Positions 1-10,625 of a DNA stretch of 64,000 nucleotides are shown piece by piece. Each line of letters starts with the position of its first letter. The first letter of the stretch is position 1. The notes under the pieces were generated by a model. That model worked only from the letters and a program-made list of their open reading frames with translations. It had not been told where the DNA came from and made no database searches. The DNA is from Strongyloides papillosus. Its lineage: Eukaryota > Nematoda > Chromadorea > Rhabditida > Strongyloididae. Where the stretch lies: contig SRSI01000004.1 of assembly GCA_005656395.1 (NCBI GenBank), positions 1,240,001 through 1,304,000 of the forward strand. The letters run 5' to 3'. Made by a program: the position numbers and the translations under genes.

Positions 1-114
1 AGTCTTCCTACATTTCTACATAAAGACTGTTTTAATATGAATTTATTTATTTTATTTTTTTACAATGAAAAATTGTAGTAAGAATTTGCGGCCATTATTT
101 ATGCACCAATCTAA
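1..114. mobile_element. mariner-family element, terminal fragment
   Basis: This is the right end of a mariner-type element whose left part lies outside the window. It matches the terminal ~115 bp of the two 914-bp copies at 6054-6967 and 38931-39844: the subterminal stretch TCTACATAAAGACT and the terminal GGCCATTATTTAT. It ends in CTAA followed by a TA target dinucleotide at 115-116. No transposase coding survives here. Confidence 0.75.
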
Positions 115-559
115 TACACATATAAATTACAGTTTTTGATTACCTTTTGTAATGTTTGTTGCGGTCAAAATTATCTTATGAAGCAGAATCTTGAAAAAGG
201 AAGAGTAACAAACGAAAAATATATTGTTTAAATATGATTGGTAATATTTCGCGTCTTTGATTTAATACATTAGAACCTTTCTTCTACAAATGTGTCATTA
301 ATTTTAAAATTTATTATAATTGTTTCTTTAATAATTTTATTTATATTTTAGTAATTATACAAATAAAATTTCACTTATGTTTAGTATAAATTCAGACGCG
401 CATTTATCTACTTACTAAACATATAAATTTTGATCAGAAGTACTAGAAAAAGTATTGTAAAAAAAATTTAGATTTGATTTTTGAAATAAATTTTCGTACT
501 TTGTGTTCGTTTCCACAAAAATTATTGCGTTATTATCATCAATAGTTTTTAGGTAATCC

Positions 560-1045
560 GGAGATTCACTCAGTAATTAAGCATTGCATTTCATTATTTT
601 CGAAACTTTTTAGTTCATGATACACGATAGTATGTCTTGGAATATTATCATTATAAAATTCTTGAATTACTCTACGTTTCTTATTATTTGAAAGAATAGA
701 AATATTTTTATCATGTATCTGTGTTACCGATATATGATTATATTTCTATTATTTTTTCCGTAAACTATCTGTTTTATAACTTTTGTGTATGTAGCAAACT
801 ACTTTTTCTAAAATTATTGAATTACTAATTGTATATAAACATTCAACATAAATTTGGAAGCTTTACAAAATGTTAAAATTTCCATAAATATGCAATTTTT
901 CGTTTTGCAATCTGATAAGTATGTACAATTTTCTCGAAGTTTTTTTATTTCAACGTTGTCGAAAATGGTTTCTAGGTTCTGTAAACCTTTTTGAACTATA
1001 TATAGCAGAATATTTTTTTGTTTTTTCAGATTCTATGAAAAAAGT
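560..1045 (-). pseudogene. decayed unidentified reading frame
   Basis: On the minus strand, about 1045-818 is open without a stop. It reads as ordinary soluble protein with charged and Cys-containing stretches (for example LRENCTYLSDCKTKNC). A second open stretch in another frame follows at about 690-560 (for example KKRRVIQEFYNDN). The two are separated by stops and frame changes. I do not recognise the family. It could be the remnant of a transposon protein. The surrounding bases 117-560 and 1046-1454 show only AT-rich sequence. Confidence 0.3.
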
Positions 1046-1454
1046 TGTAGGAGCTCGTAGTCCTTTTGTTTTTATCGTATATACATATTGATTTTACTTA
1101 TCACGACCTTAAAACATATTTAGCATAAAGTACACTTCTTTTAAACATTTAACAATACTGTAATTTTTTTAAAATTCTTACTAGTACGTTATACTTTATG
1201 ATTTTACTAAAATCACTATCTATTTTAAAAAAAACATTAAAATGGTGGTCATTTTAGGTTATTTTAAGCGAGGTAAATTAGAATATCTTCGAATTTATTT
1301 TAAAATTTTCTCTCCTGTTTTTCTAACCGATATAGAAATGGTTTAATCCGAATATATTTAGCATTCATTCAACAATATAATAAATATCTGTTACATACAC
1401 GTCAATCATTTTAAATATATCATCGTACATATATGCCTACATATATTAAGAAAA

Positions 1455-2381
1455 CACACAAAAAAAGGACACAGGTTTGCGTAAAATGTAACAAATTTGT
1501 CCCACCAAAAAAAATTTGAATTTTCTTGATTTGCGCCTAATTTTATAGCGATTATTTTGTATATGAAAAATTAAAACAACATTTAGAGAATTATTAAAAT
1601 AAGTTTCTATTTTTCTGGTATATTATTTTTATTTTAAAACATAAGTTATTTTCTACAATCCATATTAAAATACAAGGTTAAAATTTAATTATATGTAGAA
1701 TTACAAACACTTTTATAAAAAAACATTTTTAACATATTACAGTACATTTTTTTTAATATTTTTCAATAGTTTGAATTATTATAAATTGTATTTTTTGAAA
1801 TTTTTTTCATAATGTCTTTTAAAGATCATCTTTAAAAATCAAACTTATGAAAAGTTATAAAATAATATAGATTTTTATTTATAGTAAAAAAAATAACTTT
1901 TACATATTTTAATTGAAAATAAGAACGAATACTAAAATAATATTTTTAATTAATAATATTTTGTGTGAGTAAATAATTATTGCTTTTCATTATTATTTTT
2001 GTGAAATTTTTAAACTTTTTGTTGTTAATAGATTGTTTAGAATAATGATCTTTATTAAAACATGAATAATTTTACACGAAATTGAATTTTTATAACGTAT
2101 TTTATAAAATAAAAAACAAGTTGGGATCTAAAATGAGCATAATGTTATGAAAAATATCAAAACTAAAAAAAGTCACATTAATTTAAACAGTCAAACATAT
2201 ATATCTTTGTAAAAAAACGACAAAAAATAAGCGACAACCTAATATTTTGCGTTGTTTAAAAATTTTTGCTATCGCGTGATAATTTTAAAATTTGAATAAG
2301 TGCTGATTTTTTTAATAGGTCGAATTTTTTTTTGCATTTTTCCTTAAATTGTCAAAATTTTTTCCATTTTTTTCTTCTGTG
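1455..2381 (+). mobile_element. TA-flanked MITE, family H copy 1
   Basis: A non-coding ~930-bp element starting CACACAAAAAAAGGACAC and ending CTGTG before TA. A subterminal block resembling GCGTAAAATGTAACAAATTT and GTCCCACC follows the left end. The same layout occurs at 27803-28755 (same orientation) and, inverted, at 49800-50749 and 55756-56705. The TA dinucleotide and length suggest a Tc1/mariner-mobilised MITE. No transposase is visible in any copy. Confidence 0.75.
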
Positions 2382-2498
2382 TAAATTAACAATATTTCTC
2401 AATTATTTTTTTTTGCTAGTTTAAATCCGATTTGAGAGAAACATTAACACTTTCCAGCTCTTTTTCTTAAGTACTGTTATCTAAATTACTAGGTAGGT

Positions 2499-2598
2499 TG
2501 TTAGAAAAAAATAGTAAAGGTGATACGCAACTGTTTATTTTAATCAAAAATAGACTTTATATAACATCAATAACGATGACCTATCCATCATTCAAACA
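2499..2598 (-). repeat. putative short 3' LTR
   Basis: Read on the minus strand, it begins TGTTTGAATG directly after a polypurine tract and ends TTTTCTAACA, giving the TGTT...AACA ends typical of LTRs. A TATATAAAG TATA-like box and an AATAAA signal lie inside. Its length of about 100 bp is unusually short. The downstream end could also lie at another AACA about 25 bp further on. The 5' LTR is missing, so the boundaries cannot be confirmed by pairing. Confidence 0.5.
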
Positions 2599-2607
2599 TC
2601 CCCCTTT
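2599..2607 (-). other. polypurine tract (plus-strand priming site)
   Basis: On the minus strand AAAGGGGGA lies between the RNase H stop codon and the TG start of the putative LTR. This is the expected place and composition of an LTR-retroelement polypurine tract. Confidence 0.6.
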
Positions 2608-2633
2608 GATTCAGAATAGAAGACTTTACTGAA

Positions 2634-3131
2634 TCAACATTTTTTAGTCCAGTTAGAAGTCGCAAAAGACTTGGCAATACAATCTGCTTTCTCATTTATT
2701 CTTATCTTTTTATGTGCCGGTACTCTCTTAATATTAACACATTTTAACTTAGATAGAAGATAGTGTATTGATCTCCACTCATCACAATGTTTGAGAGGTT
2801 TCCCATCCAACTTCACAAAATTATTTCTAAACCACGATTCCAAATAAAGATTTACTCCATCAACTAAATAACTGCTATCGCTTAACACTAGTACTTCGCC
2901 TTTAGGTAGAGTTGAAGTATTTTTCAATTCTATTAAATGATCCAGGCATAGTCTCAAGGCCTTAATTTCACATAGTTGAGGAGATGAAGCATTTCCCATT
3001 TTCTCACCTCCATCTACTGAGTGACCTGTCTCGCACCACTCGATAGTATAACCTGTTCCACGATCTATCAAAGCAGATCCATCTACCCCAGCCAAAATCT
3101 TTACTTTATTCTCTTTAATATATTCTTCCAA
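2634..3131 (-). CDS. RNase H domain C-terminal to integrase
   Basis: This open frame of 165 residues is a type-1 RNase H. The expected catalytic acids are all present in order: Asp in AGVDGSA (~17), Glu in LCEIKAL (~57), Asp in LSDSSYL (~85) and Asp in EKADCIAK (~149). The His of the C-terminal loop is also present (RVPAHKK). The open frame continues upstream as an acidic stretch (DDELEEY) in a frame shifted relative to integrase, so it was probably part of one Pol polyprotein, now broken by a frameshift near 3170-3190. In usual Ty3/gypsy elements RNase H sits between RT and integrase. Here that position holds a degenerate copy (4714-5200), and the catalytically complete copy is at the end of pol. 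Confidence 0.8.
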   Translation of the reverse strand: MEEYIKENKVKILAGVDGSALIDRGTGYTIEWCETGHSVDGGEKMGNASSPQLCEIKALRLCLDHLIELKNTSTLPKGEVLVLSDSSYLVDGVNLYLESWFRNNFVKLDGKPLKHCDEWRSIHYLLSKLKCVNIKRVPAHKKIRINEKADCIAKSFATSNWTKKC

Positions 3132-4623
3132 TTCATCATCAGAATTAAATAAATTCTTACTATCTTTAGTTGAAGATAAATCTCCAAGACGGGAGTTGCA
3201 TCAAGTTTACAATTAGCTTTCAAATCACGTTGTTCTAATGTTCGTTCAAATTCCAGAGGTGTACCAAAATCAAAACCACTAATTCGTTGATCATGAAAAA
3301 CTGATTCTCCTTCCGATAAGATTGTATTCGATGACTCATTTGGTTGTAGAAGGATTGGCTCAATATTTAAAGATTTGCCGGATCTGTCGAGCTTCCCATC
3401 TACGTTTTCAGCCATCTGTACATAGACTATTGGCTCTGCCGCGCTGAAGTTATCAAGCATCTCGTCTACACTTAGTTGTTCATTTGAAATATGCGAGCTT
3501 ATTGAAAATCTCTCGTTATCTGATTCACCTTCTAGATCAACAAATACGTGTTCATCATCTGGTTTACCTCTTTCACTAGAACAATCACCATCTTTAATTG
3601 TGATCGAAGAGTTATCTGTCATCTCTTCATCTTCCCCCTTGACTCTACGATCAGGAAACTGTATACTATCACGTGTCCGTAAATAAATTAAATTATCAAT
3701 AGCCAATATCCTGTATAATTGTTCACTTATTTGCTCTATACAAGTACCATGTGTCCATAGTTTATCACTTCTTTCTTTTTTAAATAATACTTTGATGTTA
3801 CAAAGTATATTCTTATTTGAATATTTTATCAGCTCCTTCTGAATGTCATAATTTATGTTGAAGAAAATATCATGACAACTGCGACCATCTTTGAATATAC
3901 GCTGTTGTGCCTTTATGGTAGAGAGTCTCAGACTTTCTACAAATGTCTTTTCCTCCTGTATGAATTTATATAGTCCCTCTTTAACTATTTCAATGTGTCT
4001 TTCAGCAACACCATTTCTTTCACTCTTCCTCGGTACGGAGAAAATATGTGTGCAGCCAAGTTGATCCATAAATTGCAAAAATGCATCACTGTTAAAGCAT
4101 AAAGCATTATCTGAAACCGTCAGCAGTGGTACACAGTAACAGAAAAAATCTCCGTCATAGCTCTTATCGCTTCTGATGCAGATATATTACGTATTGGTTG
4201 AGTAATTGTATACCCCGAAAAAGAATCGACAGCTAATAAAAACTTATGGGACAAGTAATGACCTATATCTATGTGCATTCTTTCACTTGGTGTTTTACTC
4301 TCAGGCCAATTTTGGACCTCTTTACAACGATTACGCATTAATAAACAACAAGTTTCGCAATTACTACAAAAATTCTTTATCTTATTTGTATAATTCAACA
4401 TATGATATTTTTTTCTAATTTCGTTAGTCATAGCTGCATAACTTTGATGAAATCTATGAAGAAATTTTATTGTTATATTTTCTAAACTACTGGAAATATA
4501 AAGTTTCTTTTTTATAAAAATAAATCCCCCTTGGATTTCCACCTCTTTAACTAACGATCTCAACGGTACTTGCAATTTTAACACTTCAGAAGGTGATAAA
4601 GAAGAATCTTTCAATTTTAACAA
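3101..4623 (-). pseudogene. retrotransposon integrase (frameshifted)
   Basis: The N-terminal part (4623-4120) has a zinc-binding HHCC-type region: His residues in FLHRFHQSY, then CSNC and a further Cys. It also has the first catalytic Asp of the core in MHIDIGHYL. A frameshift near 4120 separates it from the next frame, which holds the second Asp (VSDNALC, ~4105) and the Glu in SERNGVAERH (~4020). The spacing between them is 35 residues, so the DD35E set is complete. Downstream is an SH3-like C-terminal segment (KLWTHGTCIEQISEQLYRI, ~3750) and then a long acidic Ser/Glu-rich linker (~3660-3190) leading to the RNase H. The single frameshift inactivates the copy, but the catalytic residues are intact. 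Confidence 0.8.
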
Positions 4624-4713
4624 AGTCCCTGCGTTCGTATCATTATTATATGCTTCCTTGAGATCACTAATTGAAAACGGAAAATTATAAAAAGGGTTTA
4701 TCGTACTTGTAGA

Positions 4714-5655
4714 TTATGCTAACGTGCAATTGCTTGTTAATAAACTCTCTGATAAATTAGCATCAGACATTAAGCTTACAATGTTTTCTTTTGTATTCAA
4801 ATATTTGTACTCAATCGAAAAAGGAAGTAAATCGGTCATTATTCTCTGATGAGTATTATAAGCGATTTTTGGTAAGATAATCTCTCTTACTAAGTTTTTT
4901 ACATCACTAAGGACTAAAATAGGGTATACTGAAGCAATTAACAAATTATCATATATAATCTCTCTAATACTCAAAAGCAATTTTGTAGGGTATGCATAAT
5001 TTACTTCAGAGTTTCTTAAAACCCTTCCATAGATAGCTATTGGATATTGGGAAGTTTCGTATTGTACATTCATGGTTGATAATATCGCTTTACCATTTGT
5101 CGCTGCAGTAATAACAAGTTTTTTCACACCCGATTTTAACGGCGTAAGGAGAATAGCATTACTTGTTGATTCTGGCAATGATTTAAACATGGGTTCAATA
5201 TCTTTTCTTATACTACCTTTAACATTTTGAAATGGGTAAAGGGGTTGTGCAGGAAGTGCGAAATTAGGAATATTACTAGTAAAATAGTTTATTTTTGCTA
5301 AAGTCTTCTTTAACTCACGACCTGTTTCGGGTATAGGTAACTGTAAGAGTGATAACATTTTATGATAAGGTATTTGAATTCCCTTCTTTAAATCAATAGA
5401 AAATTCAATAAATTCTCCTCTAGTCACACCAAAAAAACATTTATGAGTACTTAATTTCAGATTAAACTCTCTCAATTTACCTAAAATGCCTAAGACTACT
5501 GATTCATGTATCATAGCTGGAGCTTTTACTATTATATCATCCATGTATATCTCAATATGTTGTTTAAATTCTTCCAAAATCGACGTAATATATTCATACC
5601 AAATATATGGTGCTATTGAAACGCCAAAAGCTAATGTTTGCTGTTCAAAGTAACA
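4714..5655 (-). pseudogene. reverse transcriptase palm/thumb and degenerate connection RNase H
   Basis: The catalytic YMDD motif lies near 5550 (IEIYMDDIIV), preceded in the same frame by a FGVSIAPYIW segment equivalent to the FGL-NAP block of Ty3/gypsy RT. The thumb region continues to about 5250 (LKKTLAKINYFTSNIPNFA). The following ~150 residues align by layout with the usual RNase H (segments like PIAIYGRVLRNSEVNYAY and PILVLSDVKNL). However, the first catalytic Asp position reads ITAATNG and the Glu position reads KLLLSIRE, so at least two catalytic acids are lost. It therefore resembles the inactive tether/connection of retroviral RT. The frame closes at 4714, shortly before the integrase frame. 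Confidence 0.75.
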
Positions 5656-6053
5656 AAAATTCCGTTGCTACAACAAAATATTTTCTTAAATGGGGCTTAA
5701 GATTTATTCTTCAAAAAGCGTTAGAAATATCTATGAGGCTCATTATCTCTAAATTAGAAGTGCATAAAATTGTGATTTTATATTAGGAAGCTCTTTCATC
5801 TTAGGAACTGTGATATATTTATTCACATGCTTACAACTAAAACATATTCGAATTTCACCTTGGTGTTTTGGGACAACAACCATAGGATTAGTATTAAAAA
5901 CTGTCTCTGAATCATCTAACTTTCTTAACCATCCTAAAGACAATTCTTGGTCAAGCATATTTTTAACCGAGTCTTTAATCAAAGAAGGTAAAGGTATAAT
6001 TCTCGTTATTTTTGGATCAAAAGGTTGTTTTATTTCAAAATCACAATCTATTA
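5656..6053 (-). pseudogene. reverse transcriptase N-terminal half (broken)
   Basis: Fingers-region segments are recognisable: a linker with PFDPKITRIIPLPSLI, then TNPMVVVPKHQGEIRICF and KYITVPKMKELPNI. The motif A segment LIDISNAF (~5730) carries the first catalytic Asp. Breaks: a frameshift near 5760, a TGA at 5711-5713 just after motif A, and another frameshift near 5655-5665 in a T-run. A mariner element inserted at a TA (6052-6053) cuts the gene at the very start of RT, so protease and gag are not seen. Confidence 0.75.
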
Positions 6054-6967
6054 TTAGGTTGAGGAATAAATAATGGCCGAAAATTCTTACTACAATTTTC
6101 CATTGTAAAAAATTAGAATAAATAAATTTTAATTAAAATAGTCTTTATGTAGAAATGTAGGGAGACTTGCCCTGATAACATTTTGCATATTACCTCGATT
6201 TAAAAATTAATTTTAAAAAAGTTATGTCCAATCTTAAAGATGTTGTCAAAAAGAGAATTACATGTAATTTTCTTACATGGGTTCAAACTTAGATGTAATA
6301 GAGTTGAAGCATATTGAAATAAAGTGAATGCATAGGGGGAAGGGTCAACTTCTGAACGGTATTTGCATCGGTGGTTTGAGAAATTCCAAGGGGTTAATTT
6401 TGATCTCAATAATAAAGAGGATAAAAGAGGACCCTTTACTACCAATACTCAGAATTAATGGAAGATTATCGAGCTAAATCTAAAGCAATGACCAAGAGAG
6501 TTAAAATATATTGAAAGAAGCTTGAGAAAATTAGTGGAAAACTAAAGAAAATCATCCGACTTTAAAAATAGGAATAACCCAATATTATAGAATGACAAGA
6601 TAAGATGCCATTTTTCGAAACTAGTATTAAAAAAACTTGATAAATTGAAATATGGAGCTCTATCTTACCCTACATACTCCCCTGATCTCTTTCTTACAAT
6701 TTTCGATTTGTTTGAGCATTTGGATGTATTTTTTAAGAATAAATTGTTTAAGAATCAGGAGTCGGCAGAAAGCGATCTCAGTGACTTTTTATTAAATCCA
6801 AAAGTCCTGAATCTTATAAAGCGGGGATTCAAAAGCTGTTAGAACGTTGAGAAAAATGTGTAGATTCTAACGAATATATTTTTGATTAATTTACTTAACA
6901 TAAACTTGAAAAATATTGTCTTAATTAATTTTTTCTCTCCGTGGCCATTATTTATTCCTCAACCCAA
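6054..6967 (+). mobile_element. internally deleted mariner (914 bp), copy 1
   Basis: Terminal inverted repeats (left TTAGGTTGAGGAATAAATAA; the right end is the complement with one difference) are bounded by TA on both sides (6052-6053, 6968-6969). Intact mariners are about 1.3 kb. This copy and the one at 38931-39844 are both 914 bp and lack the transposase middle, so they look like one deletion derivative that was multiplied. It was inserted into the LTR retrotransposon. Confidence 0.85.
6645..6842 (+). pseudogene. mariner transposase C-terminal remnant
   Basis: The frame carries the mariner C-terminal signature YSPDL followed by FEHLD. The residue that should be the third catalytic Asp (in the ...PTDFHLF block) reads Ile (LTIFDLF). 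The antisense-oriented copy at 38931-39844 has Ile at the same place. The N-terminal helix-turn-helix portion of the gene is recognisable only as decayed sequence near 6230-6420. The middle with the first two catalytic Asp residues is absent. Not functional. Confidence 0.7.
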
Positions 6968-6994
6968 TAATTATCGGAAATGTATTTTTTTTAC

Positions 6995-8874
6995 ATGGAT
7001 AAAGACTTTTTTAAACTCTTTCAACAACAAAATACAAAAAATGAAGAAATAAAACAGTATAAAAACCTGCATAAATAACCTTAATTTCATTTAAAATTTA
7101 CCTTTGTTATTCTTCTAAAAATCTAAAATACCTTTTGAAAAAAAGAAGTTTAACCCTGGACATGTTAATCTTGAATATGCTAGAGAATCAAAGCGAGTCA
7201 AGAATGTAAGGTTTAATAATAATAGATCTTTAATACTTATTTCTTCTATAGAATGACGTTAATGAAGACTGTGAAAATTGTCTCTATCATAAGATGCCTT
7301 ATGAAAAAGCCGAGGCAATGACAAAAGAACTTGAATGAAAACTTCATAATTCTTTAAATAACAATAATAGAAGTTTAATTTGTTCATTTGATACTGTAGA
7401 ATGTTCAACTACTTCTACAGATGGCCGTCCTTGCAAAGATATGGATGTCGTTGAACTACACAGTTTTTCATTTGGCGAAATGAAATCAAAACTTCCTGAA
7501 GCTAAAGAAATTAGCACTGTTTTTTCTGTTAAGGAAAGTTTAAGAACATTAGCTAGATGCCGAATTTCACGCAGAACAATGCTTGAATTAAACAGGTGCT
7601 ATAAAGAAAAAGAAATTACTCTTTTTGCCTGAAAAAAGATTTAGGAAGTTCTTTGAAGTTGAAGCGGAGAAATACACTTCTTTTGCATTTTATGCTCCAA
7701 AGAATGGCAAATGCATTTACAAACCTGTTGATATTATACCTAGTGAAATCTTCGCAACAATAGATGGTGCCTATGCTGATGATATCTGTGGAATTCTTAT
7801 TCAGAGCCATGAGAATCTTTGCAAATCAAAGAATATTGACCTAGATGGTAATGTATCACTTAGATTATCTGCTGATTTTGGCGGTGGTACAACAAAGATT
7901 ACTTTGTCGTTTATTGGAGTAAAAGGTTCTGATAGTGGGAATTCTGGTAGTTTAATTTTATGTTACAAAGGTAGTGATTCGACATCTATTTTGAGGAAGT
8001 CCTTTGGATACGTAGAGAGTCAACTTCAGAATTTAAGAGTGATTAACGAAGATCTGTAGAAAAAAATTTATGTTTCTGTGACTTAAAAGCAACATACTCC
8101 CTTTTGTCTACTTCAATCACTCCTCAGCATACATACAATTGCCTTCTTTGCATGAATTTCAGAAGTCGCCAAAAAATGTATGTCGTTAGTAAAGAAGTTT
8201 ATGAATTGGACAGACAGTATGATGAATTTTCTTCAATTTTTGACTATGACTCATTTATATCACTTATCCTTCATATCTATCCTGATGTTTTTTCTAGTTT
8301 TTTAAAAAGTGCTACTCTTGTTGCACCAGATACTCTCGTTCTTAAGAAATTTAAGTTAAATGCGCGTAAAAGAGAGATAGAATCATATAACGATCCTACA
8401 AATTTTAATGGTCGCGAAATAAAGAAAGCTCTTTTTATGTTAAATGAATTATTTAGCAGTCTTACTCCTGATGAAAAGCATGAAAATGAAGATTTCCATC
8501 TTCTACAGGTTCTTGAATGTCTAAAGAAATTTTTTACATTTACTTTTAAAGAATTAAGTAAAGATGACTTAGTAAGACTTAAAGAGTTATTATATGATAC
8601 CAGAAAGTTTATCACCGTAGAGCCATTTTTAATTAATCAAAATATTACGTTAAAATGGCATTTACTACTTGATCATCTACCTCAGCTTGCGGAAAAGAAT
8701 AAAAATTTATTAAATAGGAGAATTATTGCAATAGATAGTGGGGAGTCTATAGAGTTATTGCATTCCATTTGTAATAATTATAGTAAAATGTTAAGAAGTT
8801 TAAAAAAGACTACAGATTATCCTAAGCATTTAATGGTAATTACGGCGGAATATAATCATATTTTCGATGAGTAG
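6995..8874 (+). pseudogene. unclassified DDE-like transposase-family pseudogene
   Basis: A plus-strand gene with a possible start at 6995 (MDKDFFKLFQQ) and one short intron at 7206-7251. The second exon region has DCENCLYHKMP, then a TGA near 7335. A frameshift in a T-run near 7622 and a further break near 8057-8070 follow. Marker segments: LRLSADFGGGTTKITLSF (~7870), CDLKATYSLL with NCLLC (~8080-8150), and near the C-terminus LKWHLLLDHLPQL followed by DSGESIELLH (~8650-8765). This order (D-G-G-x-x-K, D-L-K with C-x2-C, K-x-H...H, then E-x-x-x-H) resembles a dispersed animal repeat protein family that I recall only as uncharacterised and transposon-associated. The family assignment is a tentative inference. 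Confidence 0.5.
7206..7251 (+). other. 46-nt spliceosomal intron
   Basis: GTAAGGTTTAAT at the 5' end and TTTCTTCTATAG at the 3' end. It is AT-rich, and the flanking coding frame stays in phase (Lys-Asn before, Asn-Asp-Val after). The length is typical of nematode introns. Confidence 0.6.
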
Positions 8875-9338
8875 TCGCAATTAATAATTATTATATTTAT
8901 TTAATAAATAGTGAAAACAATTTCATTCTACTTTCGTTTTATCATCATGCATACTGAAATAACCACCTAGCATTATACTTTACCATATAAGTTAACTACA
9001 AATTAATCTCTAATTATTTAAAATTAGTTCTAAAAATTGTGTTCTTAGAGTTCAATAGTGATATAATCATGTTTGTAATCACTAAAATTTATGTTTTTAT
9101 AAAAAAGTAAATATAAAGTAATACTATGATTTATTTTACGAAATAACTTTTGTTCTACTGGTTCGATTTTTGAGATTTATATATCAAAATAATCAGTTTC
9201 TTACGGAGAATTACAAAATAAAAAAAAATTATACTTTACGACTTGGATTTTTTGTTAACTGGCTTTTAATTAAAAACTTCCTAATTAGGGACTCTAACTC
9301 CCGGAAAAAAACATATATGCATAAAGGACATAGTAATA
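8875..9338. other. AT-rich spacer
   Basis: Between the transposase-like pseudogene and the mariner at 9339. I see no convincing coding or repeat signal; a 63-codon open frame at 9170-9361 has no recognisable features. Confidence 0.5.
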
Positions 9339-10625
9339 TTAGGTTGTTACATATGAAATGACTGTTTTTTACGCTAATTTTTAAATACGCATAACTTTAC
9401 TAAAAATTAATATTTTTATTCAAAATAAGAACCATTAGAATCTACACCTTGTTGCAAACGAGATACAAGCTTATTTATTCCATTTGCATAGAAATCCGGG
9501 GTTCTAGATTTAATGAAAGCTTCAGAGGCAGTTTTTATGTCCTCATCGTTTCTGAAGATTTTCTCCGTTAAGAAGTTGTCGAGATGTTTGAAAAAGTGGA
9601 AATCTGTTGGAGCAAGGTCAGGTGAATATGCAGGATGAGGCAGTGTTTCATACCCTAATTCGTTCAATTTCTGGAGGGTCTTCTTTGAAACATGAGATTT
9701 TGCGTTATCAAGAAGGAGAATTGGCCCTTTTCTATTGACTAAAGCAGGCAGTTTTTGGGACAATTTGTAATGTATTTCTTCAAGCACTTGACAATAGGAC
9801 TCCGAATTAATAGTTTTTCCAGGTTTCATGAACTTATAATGAATCACTCCTACAGCAGACCACCAAACAGTCACCATAACTTTTTTTGGTATCAATTTGG
9901 GTTTCGGTAAGTGTTTTGAAGCTTCATCCTTGTCCAATCATTGTCCAGTTCTTTTACGATTGTCGTACAGAATCCACTTTTCGTCACAAGTTAAAAGACG
10001 ACTTAGAAATGGGTCATTTTTGTTCCTTAAAATGAGGGAAGAACAAACCTCAAAACGACACATTTTTTGATAGTCGTTTAATTCATGAGATACCCATTTG
10101 TCAAGCTTTTTCGTCTTTTCTATCTCTTTTAAGTGACGGAAAATTGTTGCTGTAAATACACTTAAGTCATCTGCAAGACTCCTGACAGTTGCTCGTGGAT
10201 TGGCTTCAACAGCTTCCCGTAATTCATCATTATCAATCACGGTCTCAGGTCTCTCACGCTCTTCATTTTCGAGGTCTTCACTGCCTTTTTTGAATTTTCT
10301 AAACCATCTTTGTACAGTAGGAACAGAGACAAGATCTTCTCCGAAAGATTCATTAATTTATTGAGTTGTTTTTGCAGCATCAGTACCGCGTTTGAACTCA
10401 TAAAGCATAATAGCACGAATATCACGTTTTGAAAGCATAGTTTGTTTTTGAAATAATTTGAAGATAAATAGAGCTCATGGCAACAATATATATATCATTG
10501 TGTAGAGGAGATTTAGGAGAATCTAACAGTTTGTTTAATTATACCAAAACATAACAAATCGGTTAAGAAAAGGCGCGCCAAACAACGCGCATTAAAAAAC
10601 AGTCACTTCATATGTAACAACCTAA
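9339..10625 (-). mobile_element. full-length mariner element (1287 bp)
   Basis: Inverted repeats beginning TTAGGTTGTTACATATGAA are present at both ends, flanked by TA (9337-9338 and 10626-10627). Length and gene size match a complete mariner. The right subterminal region contains an AGGCGCGCC patch (10571-10579), unusually GC-rich for the window. The ends match almost perfectly, so this looks like one of the younger elements here. Confidence 0.9.
9416..10438 (-). pseudogene. mariner transposase, two premature stops
   Basis: A 341-codon frame of full mariner length. The N-terminal half has paired helix-turn-helix regions (start MLSKRDIRAIMLYEFKRG; second helix region TVRSLADDLSVFTATIFRHL). 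Catalytic residues: Asp in LLTCDEKWILYDN, Asp in LLLDNAKSHVS, and Asp in SPDLAPTDFHFF, 34 residues after the second, so D..D34D is complete. WVSHELN sits in the linker. Only two lesions are visible and the frame is otherwise uninterrupted: an in-frame TAA about 27 codons from the start (~10358) and a TGA at ~9935, where relatives have Trp. It is probably inactive, but recently so. Confidence 0.9.

Larger units (their letters stand above)
2499..6053 (-). mobile_element. LTR retrotransposon, 5'-truncated, with post-integrase RNase H
   Basis: A minus-strand LTR element. In transcription order it has reverse transcriptase (from ~6053 down), a degenerate RNase H-like connection (to 4714), integrase with HHCC, catalytic core and SH3-like C-terminal region (4623 to ~3700), an acidic linker, a second RNase H (3131-2634), a polypurine tract and a short 3' LTR. 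The RT resembles Ty3/gypsy-type enzymes. Gag, protease and the 5' LTR are not visible: the 5' side is cut by a mariner insertion at 6054, and unrelated plus-strand sequence follows it. Several frameshifts and a stop make this copy inactive. Confidence 0.8.

Noticed and set aside
4206..4418. 70-codon plus-strand frame
   Set aside because: It is the opposite strand of the integrase and has no motif of its own.
6200..6445. 81-codon minus-strand frame, and its counterpart at 39452-39685
   Set aside because: Both are antisense to the decayed mariner transposase N-terminal region in the 914-bp elements.
9170..9361. 63-codon plus-strand frame
   Set aside because: Runs into the mariner end at 9339 and has no domain or conserved composition.
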